A DNA stretch of 7,132 bases, taken from an uncultured Woeseiaceae bacterium (GTDB lineage Bacteria > Pseudomonadota > Gammaproteobacteria > Steroidobacterales > Woeseiaceae). Below are positions 1 through 6,642 of this stretch, piece by piece. Location: NCBI GenBank assembly GCA_945787435.1, contig CALZHX010000081.1, positions 1 through 7,132 of the forward strand, given 5' to 3'. The translations under genes were made by a program, and so were the position numbers. Position 1 is the first letter of the stretch. The number at the start of each line of letters is the position of its first letter. The notes beneath the pieces were generated by a model. It ran no database searches. It saw nothing but the letters and a program-made list of their open reading frames with translations, and was not told the DNA's origin.

Positions 1-1011
1 GTCGATCGGGCCGAAGCGGCACGTTTCGGTGCCGACATCACCCTGGTTGGCGCCATGGTGCAGCTCGTTACGAATGGCATCATGATTGGCGAGTACCGCC
101 CCGACGACAGTGACGACGAGATCGAAATTCGGGTTCGCTACCCGGCGCAGGACCGCAGCCTTTCGCAAATAGATGAACTGCGCATTCCAACGCCGAACGG
201 ACTTGTGCCAATCAGCACGTTTGTAGAAAGGGTCCCGGCTCAGGAAGTCAGCACGATTACACGTACCGACATGCGACGCACGATGACCATCGAAGCTGAC
301 GTCGAGCAAGGCTACCTTGAAAATGACGTCATCGCCGAGCTCCGGCAGATTGTACCCTCGCTCGATATCGATCCACGCGTGAGTGCTGTGTTCCGCGGCA
401 CGATCGAGGATCAGGAAGAAGACGAATCGTTTCTGGCCCAGGCGATGATGATGGCCATCGCAATCATGGCAATTATTCTCGTGACCCAGTTCAACAGCAT
501 TTACCAGGCGCTGTTGATTCTGACCGCTGTTGTCTTTTCTACGGGTGGCGTTCTGCTCGGTCACCTTATCGCAGGCATGCCATTCGGCGTGATCATGAGC
601 AGCATTGGCGTCATTATCCTTGCGGGCATTGTCGTCAACAATAATATTGTTTTCATTGACACCTATAACGTGTTGCGGCGCCGGGGAACCGACGCATTTG
701 ATGCGATTCTGCGTACCTGCGCGATGCGCCTGCGGCCGGTGTTGCTGACGACAGTAACGACAGTCATCGGCCTGATGCCGATGGTGTTGGGTGTGAACAT
801 CAACCTGATTGCCCGCGAGGTGTCGATCGGCGCGCCGAGTTCGCAGTGGTGGACGCAGCTCGCGTCCTCAGTTGCCGGCGGCCTGGCATTCGCCACGGTC
901 CTCACGCTGTTCCTGACGCCGAGCCTGCTCATGGTCCAGGCCCGGATCGCGACCAGGCAGGCCGAACGACGCGCTGCCAGGGCGAGCCAATCGGTGCCCG
1001 CAACGCCCTGA
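1..1011 (+). CDS. RND efflux permease, C-terminal part (5' truncated by window edge)
   Basis: This is an inner-membrane, proton-driven RND exporter of the AcrB-like type. The frame is open from base 1 and gives 336 residues before TGA at 1009-1011. The ATG at 55 is internal, because the residues before it (VDRAEAARFGADITLVGAMV) are normal RND docking/porter sequence. Residues 1-135 cover the end of the second periplasmic half, including the typical VPISTF strand. Five membrane segments (TM8-TM12) follow between about 140 and 312. TM10 carries G209-I-V-V-N-N-N (N213-N215). TM11 begins RLRPVLLT (R243, T250, matching AcrB R971 and T978). A loop with W283 W284 precedes TM12. The tail is basic and alanine-rich. 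AcrB K940 is replaced by Asn. The gene is separated by 211 bp from the next one, so it probably closes an upstream pump operon. The family is certain; the substrate is unknown. Confidence 0.95.
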   Translation, partial: VDRAEAARFGADITLVGAMVQLVTNGIMIGEYRPDDSDDEIEIRVRYPAQDRSLSQIDELRIPTPNGLVPISTFVERVPAQEVSTITRTDMRRTMTIEADVEQGYLENDVIAELRQIVPSLDIDPRVSAVFRGTIEDQEEDESFLAQAMMMAIAIMAIILVTQFNSIYQALLILTAVVFSTGGVLLGHLIAGMPFGVIMSSIGVIILAGIVVNNNIVFIDTYNVLRRRGTDAFDAILRTCAMRLRPVLLTTVTTVIGLMPMVLGVNINLIAREVSIGAPSSQWWTQLASSVAGGLAFATVLTLFLTPSLLMVQARIATRQAERRAARASQSVPATP

Positions 1012-1056
1012 ACCACCCGCGCGGAAATTGTCTAATCCAAAACCCGTCTTCGCGCA

Positions 1057-1119
1057 TCTAATAGACATACGGGGGCGCAAGGACACGCATGCCATCCGTA
1101 AGTCACTGATTCTATTAGA
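1057..1119. repeat. Nested inverted repeat in the spacer between two pump units
   Basis: The outer arms TCTAATAGA (1057-1065) and TCTATTAGA (1111-1119) are perfect 9-bp inverted copies. Inside them, GACATACGG (1064-1072) and CCGTAAGTC (1096-1104) pair at 8 of 9 positions, with one A/A mismatch. The two arm sets share bases 1064-1065, so a fold would use the outer seven pairs plus the inner set. A further TCTAAT copy lies at 1031-1036. No run of T follows the right arm on + or the left arm on -, so this is not a standard intrinsic terminator. It could be a structured RNA end for the upstream gene, a protein-binding dyad, or chance. The symmetry is seen directly; the function is unknown. Confidence 0.45.
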
Positions 1120-1152
1120 GGGTGTCTGGGATGAAATGTGAGAAGTCAGGGG

Positions 1153-1180
1153 TTGCGTTATACCGAGCTAGTGTTATACT
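1153..1180 (+). promoter_or_regulatory. Probable sigma-70 promoter with extended -10 for the adaptor/permease operon
   Basis: The -10 box TATACT (1175-1180) matches the consensus at 5 of 6 positions and is preceded by TG one base upstream (1172-1173), giving an extended -10. A weak -35 box, TTGCGT (1153-1158), lies 16 bp upstream. The predicted transcript start is near 1187, which leaves an untranslated leader of about 36 bases before the ATG at 1223. It is the only clear promoter in the 211-bp spacer. Three of the four downstream genes are packed with overlaps or a 64-bp gap, so this promoter could serve them all. It is inferred by eye from the motif only. Confidence 0.5.
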
Positions 1181-1192
1181 TCACTACAACAC
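1157..1192. promoter_or_regulatory. Candidate operator: overlapping direct and inverted repeats on the promoter
   Basis: GTTATAC occurs twice, at 1157-1163 and 1173-1179, a 16-bp period. Over the -10 box, TAGTG (1169-1173) and CACTA (1182-1186) form an inverted repeat with an 8-bp centre. GTGTT (1171-1175) and AACAC (1188-1192) form a second one with a 12-bp centre. Repeats covering the -10 are where a repressor, such as a TetR or MarR type common at efflux operons, would bind. No regulator gene is in the window. The arms are short, so chance is possible. Confidence 0.25.
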
Positions 1193-1222
1193 CAAGCTAC
1201 CTCAAATACTGCAGAATCGATC

Positions 1223-2296
1223 ATGAAAGCACCGAATTCATTACTCGCCGTTCTGGCCTTGTCGAGCATCGCAATTATCCCCGGTTGCGGTACCGGCGAG
1301 GCCAGCATTGCTGACGACGCCGAATTACGGGCAGCAACGCCGGTCCCGGTCGAAGTCACTATGCCGGTTCGCGACGATATTTTCGCGACCTACCTTGCAA
1401 CATCTACGATCGAGTCCGATGCGGACGCACCAGTACTTGCTCGTGTGCCGGGTGAGGTAATGGAGATCCTCGTTGAAGAGGGTGACCACGTGCAGGCCGG
1501 CCAGGTGCTTGCGCGCCTCGACGGAGAGAGGCTGCGCCTCGAGATGCTTTCAGCGCGTGCAGACTACGAACGAGCCAGCAAAGACCTTGATCGTTATGAC
1601 GACCTCGCAGCGCGCGGGCTTGTCAGTGAGGCCATGTATGATGGTTTGCGGTTTGACGTCGACGCGCTGCGCGCCAGGTATGACCTCGCCAAATTAAATT
1701 ATGACTACTCGAAGATACGCGCGACCATCAGTGGCATCGTCTCTTCCCGCGACATTAAGCTCGGGCAGAGCATTGAGTCCAACAGCGTTGCATTTCGGAT
1801 TACCGATACGAGTAAGCTTGTCGCTTACCTGCAGATTCCTCAGTCTGAACTGGCAAAGTTTGCCTCCGGTCACAGTGCGAGCTTGCAGGTCGATTCCATG
1901 CCTGGCATGGAATTCAGCGCGATCATTGCGCGCATCAGTCCGACGATCGACACGCGAAACGGTACTTTCCGGGCAACGGCGATTATCGACAACGCCGTGA
2001 ATCTCGTGCCTGGCATGTTTGCGCGCTTTACGATTGCCTACGAAAAGCATGAGCATGCGTTGCTGATTCCCGGTGACGCCGTAGTCGAAGAAGATGATGA
2101 AGCATCAGTTTACGTCGTCGCCGACGGGGCAGTTGAGCTGCGCATCGTGGAAACCGGAATCAAGTCCGGGAACCAGGTCGAAATACTTAGCGGGCTTGCC
2201 GACGACGAACAAATCGTGGTCGTCGGGCATTCGGGCCTTCGCGATGGCAGCAAGGTCCTGGCGAGCAATCGAAGCGCAGACAGTCTTACGGGCTGA
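1223..2296 (+). CDS. RND-pump periplasmic adaptor (membrane fusion protein), lipoprotein, first of two
   Basis: This 357-residue adaptor would link an inner-membrane RND permease to an outer-membrane channel. The N-terminus is a lipoprotein signal (hydrophobic 7-20, then I19-P-G-C22); Pro at -2 is unusual and Gly follows the Cys. The first lipoyl half-motif is at about 71-105 (GEVMEILVEEGDHV, then GQVLARLDG). The helical hairpin spans roughly 105-160. Its tip carries R124, L128 and S135, the RxxxLxxxxxxS spacing that docks TolC-type channels in AcrA/MacA. The second lipoyl half is at 160-185, where the usual IRAP is IRAT (T168). The beta-barrel (about 195-275, ending in VPGMFARF) and the membrane-proximal domain follow. 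It aligns almost without gaps to the next gene. No strong Shine-Dalgarno sequence precedes the ATG, but the signal peptide fixes this start. It is probably the first gene of the operon. The substrate is unknown. Confidence 0.93.
   Translation: MKAPNSLLAVLALSSIAIIPGCGTGEASIADDAELRAATPVPVEVTMPVRDDIFATYLATSTIESDADAPVLARVPGEVMEILVEEGDHVQAGQVLARLDGERLRLEMLSARADYERASKDLDRYDDLAARGLVSEAMYDGLRFDVDALRARYDLAKLNYDYSKIRATISGIVSSRDIKLGQSIESNSVAFRITDTSKLVAYLQIPQSELAKFASGHSASLQVDSMPGMEFSAIIARISPTIDTRNGTFRATAIIDNAVNLVPGMFARFTIAYEKHEHALLIPGDAVVEEDDEASVYVVADGAVELRIVETGIKSGNQVEILSGLADDEQIVVVGHSGLRDGSKVLASNRSADSLTG
1893..1913. repeat. 21-bp perfect palindrome inside the first adaptor gene
   Basis: The arms ATTCCATGCC (1893-1902) and GGCATGGAAT (1904-1913) are exact reverse complements around a single T at 1903. 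The region encodes D224-S-M-P-G-M-E-F231, an ordinary stretch of the adaptor beta-barrel, so the protein does not require the symmetry. As DNA it looks like a dyad protein-binding site; as RNA it could fold into a short hairpin. No T-run follows. The symmetry is certain; any function is a guess. Confidence 0.4.
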
Positions 2297-2360
2297 TCTG
2301 CCGCGCCGCCATGCGAGAGCACAGACTCTCCGGGTACGGCACAATCAAAGGGGGTAGCTG

Positions 2361-3449
2361 ATGTCGCTGAATCACCTGGGTCCAGCAGTACTGATGTGCG
2401 TGCTGTTAATCAGTGCATGCACACAGGAAGGCGCGGAGCCCGACACGACCGAGAGTGACGAAGAAGTTGTCGCAATTCCGGTCGAAATAGGCAGGCCAAC
2501 TCGCGGTGATATCGTCGCTGTTTACTCCGGTACGGCGCCGATCGAGGCATTTGCTGAAGCCGATGTTATTGCCAAAGTGGCCGGTGAGGTTCGAGAGATC
2601 CTTGTCGAAGAGGGCGACGACGTCGAACAAGGCCAGGTGTTGGCGCGCCTGGATGGCGACCGTCTGCGACTTGAGCTGGACCAGTCGCAAGCGAATCTGC
2701 GCAAGTTGCAAAGAGACTTTGAACGTAACGTCGATCTGAAGGAAAAAGGCCTGATCTCGACAGGCGACTTTGACAAGATCCGTTACGATCTGGAAGCACT
2801 CGAAGCTTCCTACAACCTCGCCAAACTCGAACTCGACTACACGCAGATTCGCGCGCCGATCAATGGCGTGATCTCTGACCGGTTTGTCCGCCTTGGCAAT
2901 ACCGTCTCTAACAACGAGGCCGTGTTCAGGGTCACGAGTTTTGATCCCCTGGTCGCATACCTGCATGTTCCTGAACGTGAGTACCGAAATATTGCAAAAG
3001 ACCAGGTTGTTAGCATCGACATTGACGCGCTGCGGGGACAACGCGTCATCGCCTCGGTGACTCGTGTCAGCCCGATCGTCGATCCACAGACCGGCACTTT
3101 CAAAATCACGATCGAGATCAGTGATGAGGAGCGGCGTATCAAACCCGGCATGTTTGGCCGAATCAGTATCGTCTACGACCAACATTTGAATGTCTTGCAG
3201 GTTCCGCGTAGTGCGATACTCGAAGAAAGTGGCGAAACAAGCGTATTCGTAATTGAAGACGGTAAAGCCATGCGCCGCGACGTCAGGACCGGCTACGCAT
3301 ACAGCGGCATGATCGAGATAACTGAGGGCCTTGCGGATGATGACAAGGTCGTGACTGTCGGCCAGGGGGGTCTCAAGAATGACGCTGTCGTCACGATTAT
3401 TAACGAGGCTGAAGAATCAAAGGTGAGTGACAATGCGCCGACTGATTGA
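2361..3449 (+). CDS. RND-pump periplasmic adaptor (membrane fusion protein), lipoprotein, second of two
   Basis: This 362-residue adaptor is a paralogue of the gene before it. Around the first lipoyl motif (residues 72-107 here) 28 of 36 positions are identical between the two. A textbook lipobox (L16-I-S-A-C20) follows a hydrophobic segment, then a very acidic linker (about 24-36). The lipoyl halves are at about 70-105 and 160-185 (IRAPINGVI, with the usual P166). The hairpin tip has R122, L126 and S133 (RxxxLxxxxxxS), so TolC-type docking is expected. The beta-barrel ends in KPGMFGRI near 252, and a membrane-proximal domain follows. A strong Shine-Dalgarno sequence, AAAGGGGG (2347-2354), sits 6 bases before the ATG. 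The 64-bp gap to the previous stop holds only a weak hairpin (GAGAG 2315-2319 with CTCTC 2326-2330) and no terminator. Its end overlaps the permease gene by 17 bases. It probably works with its paralogue as a mixed adaptor ring, which is an inference. Confidence 0.94.
   Translation: MSLNHLGPAVLMCVLLISACTQEGAEPDTTESDEEVVAIPVEIGRPTRGDIVAVYSGTAPIEAFAEADVIAKVAGEVREILVEEGDDVEQGQVLARLDGDRLRLELDQSQANLRKLQRDFERNVDLKEKGLISTGDFDKIRYDLEALEASYNLAKLELDYTQIRAPINGVISDRFVRLGNTVSNNEAVFRVTSFDPLVAYLHVPEREYRNIAKDQVVSIDIDALRGQRVIASVTRVSPIVDPQTGTFKITIEISDEERRIKPGMFGRISIVYDQHLNVLQVPRSAILEESGETSVFVIEDGKAMRRDVRTGYAYSGMIEITEGLADDDKVVTVGQGGLKNDAVVTIINEAEESKVSDNAPTD
3419..3426 (+). promoter_or_regulatory. Ribosome binding site that selects the permease start
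   Basis: AAAGGTGA lies inside the end of the second adaptor gene. It is 6 bases before the ATG at 3433, a normal spacing, but directly abuts the in-frame GTG at 3427, which is too close for initiation. This favours ATG 3433 as the permease start, removing two residues from the longest reading. Confidence 0.6.
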
Positions 3450-6400
3450 GATCGCGACAGAGCGCCGCGTCACGATCGTTATGCTGATGGTCGCCATCGT
3501 GCTTTTCGGCATGGTGTCATTGTCTCGCCTTAAACTGAACCTGCTGCCGGACCTCTCTTACCCGACCGTAACCGTTCGCACAGAGTTAACAGGGGCAGCC
3601 CCGGTCGAAGTAGAGAATCTTCTGACCAAACCCATCGAGGAAGCCGTTGGCGTCATCCGAAACGTGCGCCTCGTTCGTTCGGTATCGCGGTCGGGGCAAT
3701 CCGATGTGACATTGGAGTTTCTGTGGGGCACCGACATGGATATTGCTGGTGTCGATGTCCGTGAAAAACTCGACATTCTCAACCTGCCGCTCGAGGCTAG
3801 CCGGCCCCTGTTGTTGCGCTTTGATCCGTCGTCAGAACCGATCATGCGACTTGGCCTGTTATACAAGGAAGATGCGGATGGGCTGGCGGAATCTGCCGAG
3901 GCACGATTAAAATCGCTGCGCCGGCTGGCCGAGGACCGAATCAAGACAGACCTGGAAGCCGAAGAAGGTACGGCCGCCGTAAAAGTCAGCGGCGGCCTCG
4001 AGGACGAAATAGAAATCCGCATCGACCAGCAGAGACTCTCGCAGCTGGGGATAAGTATTGACCAGATAGCGGCCCGCATTCGGGCTGAAAACGTCAACCT
4101 TTCCGGTGGACGTCTCGAAGAAGGCAACCAGCGCTTCCTTGTTCGCACGCTGAACGAATTCCAGTCGATCGACGAAATGCGTGATGCGATTGTCGCCTAC
4201 GTCGCTGACCGGCCCGTTTACCTGCGGGATGTCGCAACGGTCGAACGTGGCTATAAAGAACGCGAGGCCATTACGCGCGTTCGTGGCCGGGAATCAGTCG
4301 AGCTCGCCGTTTACAAAGAGGGTGATGCCAATACCGTGCAGGTAGCCAGTCGAATTGATGCCCGACTCGCGACGCTCAACGAGTCGCTGCCAGAAGAGAT
4401 CGAAGTCATCACGATCTACGACCAATCGAAGTTCATTTCGGCTTCCGTGAATGACGTGAGAAACGCGGCAATTCTCGGCGGCATCATCGCCATCATCGTA
4501 CTGTACGGATTCCTTGGTGATGCCAGGGCCACAACAATTACGGGCATCGCTATTCCCGTCTCGGTCATCGGCACGTTCCTGCTAATGTACCTGAACAACG
4601 TCTCGCTCAACATCATGTCGCTCGGCGGTATCGCGCTCGCCGTTGGCATGCTCGTCGATAACTCGATCGTTGTACTCGAGAATATCGTGCGCAAGAAGGA
4701 ACAAGGCGAAGGAATTCTCGACGCCGCGCGCAATGGCACGACCGAAGTGGCCAGCGCTGTCGTTGCCGCCACGCTGACCACGATCGCTGTCTTCTTCCCG
4801 ATGGTATTCATCTCGGGCATCGCCGGCCAGCTGTTCCGCGACCAGGCGTTGACGGTGACGTTTGCACTGGTATTTTCGCTGATCGTCGCACTGACATTGA
4901 TTCCGATGCTCGCGTCCCTTGGCGCGGGCAATCGCTACTCCAATGTAAGCGAAACGACACCTCCGGGCTGGTTCACCCGCGGTGTCGCGTTTGTTGTGCG
5001 TATGCTCGGCTTTGTGTTTGCCGGACTGAAATGGCTGTTCTGGGCGCTCCTCTGGGTACCGAGCTGGCTGCTGCAGCGCCTGTATCGCATGATCGCCGCT
5101 GTGTACCCGAATCTTCTGCGATGGTCGCTGCACCACCGATTCGCCGTAATTCTCGTCGCGGCCCTTGTGTTCGCAGGCACGATGTCACTGATACCAAGGC
5201 TGGGCACTGAGTTGATTCCGCAGTTGTCGCAAGGCGAATTCAACGTTGACCTTCGGCTTGCGCCCGGCGCACCACTGGCAGAAACGGACAGGGCCATCCA
5301 GGCCGCGCAAAGCGCGACAGCCGGCATTGCCGCGGTGGCTCTCGATTATTCGGTGGCCGGGACCGGCAATCGCCTCGATGCCAATCCCGTTGACGCCGGC
5401 GACAACACGGGAACGCTCAGTATTGCGCTGCAGGACGGCGCAGGACGCGTCGAGGAGAACGCGACGATGGAGGCGATGCGAGCGGAGCTGTCGAGGCTGC
5501 CCGGCGTGCAATACGAGTTCAGCAGACCGGCGCTTATGTCGTTTGCGAGCCCGCTGCAAATTGAAATTTCCGGCTACGACCTCGAAGGGCTCTCCCGGGT
5601 AAGCGGCATGGTCGTGCAGGAAATGTCGGCTTCAGATCGGTTTGCCGATATCAAGACAACCGTCGAGCGCGGCAACCCGGAGATTCAGATCGTATTCGAC
5701 CAGGAACGCGCTGCAAAACTCGGACTCGCCGTCCGCGATATCGCGAATCGTGTTGTTGCAAATGTGCGCGGTGAGCTGGCCACAAGATATACATGGCGCG
5801 ACAAGAAGATCGACGTGCTTGTGCGTAGTGTCGATACCCGTCAGTCGAGCGTTGAAGAGATTCGCCGCCTGATTGTGAATCCCGCATCCGGCAGACCCGT
5901 GTCACTCGACGCTGTTGCCGATATCAGCGTGTCCCAGGGGCCTGCCGAAATTCGGCGAGTGGCGCAGGAACGCGTCGCGATCATCACCGCGAATCTCGCC
6001 TATGGAGACCTGGGCGCCGCCGCAATTGAGGCTGGCTCAATACTCGATCGCACCCCGATGCCGGATGGAATCACAGCGCTCGTCTCGGGACAGAGCGAAG
6101 AGATGCAAGAGTCGTTTCAGTCGATGCAATTTGCACTTGCGCTGGCCATCTTCCTTGTCTATCTCGTCATGGCATCGCAGTTCGAATCCCTGATCCATCC
6201 GTTCGTGATTCTGTTTACGATTCCACTGGCACTCGTTGGTGCAGTCCTCGCGCTGTTCATTACCGGGACAACGATAAATATTGTTGCCATGATCGGCGAC
6301 ATCAAGCTCTCGGGCATCGTCGTCAATAATGCGATCGTACTCGTTGACCTGATCAATCAACTTCGCGCCGAGGGTAAAGAGCGCATTGAGGCCATCATGG

Positions 6401-6642
6401 AGGCTGGCGCTGCCCGTCTCCGGCCAATCCTGATGACGTCACTCACAACGGCGCTCGGTCTGCTGCCAATGGCGGTAGGTGTTGGCGAGGGCGCCGAAGT
6501 TCGGGCGCCGATGGCGATAACGGTTATTGGTGGCCTGCTCGTATCCACATTCCTGACACTTGTAGTCATCCCGGTCGTGTACTCATTGATGGACCGCAAG
6601 AAATGGCCCGCAATGGCTGCGGCAGCCCAGGCAGCGCAGTGA
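3433..6642 (+). CDS. RND efflux permease, complete (HAE1-like, AcrB/SwrC style)
   Basis: This is a proton-driven inner-membrane exporter of 1069 residues (1071 if the GTG at 3427 is used), usual length for the family. TM1 is at about 10-30. A periplasmic porter/docking half (about 31-335) opens with LLPDLSYPTV and a KPIEEAV motif. TM2-TM6 run at about 337-490, with TM4 reading V408-D409-N410. A cytoplasmic-side insert at about 492-560 contains a hydrophobic, Trp-rich helix (W534, W537, W541, W545). TM7 is followed by the second periplasmic half, then TM8-TM12 from about 895. TM10 has V963-V-N965-N966 and TM11 begins R995-LRPILMT1002. Against AcrB, D407, R971 and T978 are kept, but D408 is Asn and K940 is Asn. 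It overlaps the adaptor gene upstream by 17 bases and the next permease by 4, so translation is probably coupled. It may act alone or mixed with the next permease. The substrate is unknown. Confidence 0.96.
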   Translation: MRRLIEIATERRVTIVMLMVAIVLFGMVSLSRLKLNLLPDLSYPTVTVRTELTGAAPVEVENLLTKPIEEAVGVIRNVRLVRSVSRSGQSDVTLEFLWGTDMDIAGVDVREKLDILNLPLEASRPLLLRFDPSSEPIMRLGLLYKEDADGLAESAEARLKSLRRLAEDRIKTDLEAEEGTAAVKVSGGLEDEIEIRIDQQRLSQLGISIDQIAARIRAENVNLSGGRLEEGNQRFLVRTLNEFQSIDEMRDAIVAYVADRPVYLRDVATVERGYKEREAITRVRGRESVELAVYKEGDANTVQVASRIDARLATLNESLPEEIEVITIYDQSKFISASVNDVRNAAILGGIIAIIVLYGFLGDARATTITGIAIPVSVIGTFLLMYLNNVSLNIMSLGGIALAVGMLVDNSIVVLENIVRKKEQGEGILDAARNGTTEVASAVVAATLTTIAVFFPMVFISGIAGQLFRDQALTVTFALVFSLIVALTLIPMLASLGAGNRYSNVSETTPPGWFTRGVAFVVRMLGFVFAGLKWLFWALLWVPSWLLQRLYRMIAAVYPNLLRWSLHHRFAVILVAALVFAGTMSLIPRLGTELIPQLSQGEFNVDLRLAPGAPLAETDRAIQAAQSATAGIAAVALDYSVAGTGNRLDANPVDAGDNTGTLSIALQDGAGRVEENATMEAMRAELSRLPGVQYEFSRPALMSFASPLQIEISGYDLEGLSRVSGMVVQEMSASDRFADIKTTVERGNPEIQIVFDQERAAKLGLAVRDIANRVVANVRGELATRYTWRDKKIDVLVRSVDTRQSSVEEIRRLIVNPASGRPVSLDAVADISVSQGPAEIRRVAQERVAIITANLAYGDLGAAAIEAGSILDRTPMPDGITALVSGQSEEMQESFQSMQFALALAIFLVYLVMASQFESLIHPFVILFTIPLALVGAVLALFITGTTINIVAMIGDIKLSGIVVNNAIVLVDLINQLRAEGKERIEAIMEAGAARLRPILMTSLTTALGLLPMAVGVGEGAEVRAPMAITVIGGLLVSTFLTLVVIPVVYSLMDRKKWPAMAAAAQAAQ

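Noticed and set aside
636..651. AT-rich palindrome AACAATA-A-TATTGTT in the truncated permease
   Set aside because: It is produced by the conserved run of Asn codons followed by Ile-Val in TM10 and needs no separate explanation.
1057..1119. Intrinsic terminator for the truncated permease
   Set aside because: The arms are AT-rich outside, the loop is long, and no T-tract follows on either strand, so only an inverted repeat is reported.
2406..3185. Open frame of 259 codons on the - strand opposite the second adaptor gene
   Set aside because: It lies wholly antisense to a clearly conserved adaptor gene, has no recognisable domain, and results from the codon bias of the + strand gene.
3427..3432. 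GTG at 3427 as the start of the complete permease
   Set aside because: The ribosome site AGGTGA ends at 3426, leaving no spacer for GTG 3427 but a normal 6-base spacer for ATG 3433. The choice changes only two residues.
3558..5559. Several - strand open frames of 124-196 codons opposite the complete permease
   Set aside because: They mirror permease codons (Ser/Arg/Thr-rich, low complexity), have no family features, and the + strand permease explains the whole stretch.
6488..6509. GC-rich imperfect hairpin (two GGCGCC copies) near the end of the complete permease
   Set aside because: It has one bulge, no T-run, and lies within coding sequence between TM11 and TM12; it cannot be a terminator that serves the operon and is plausible by chance at this GC.
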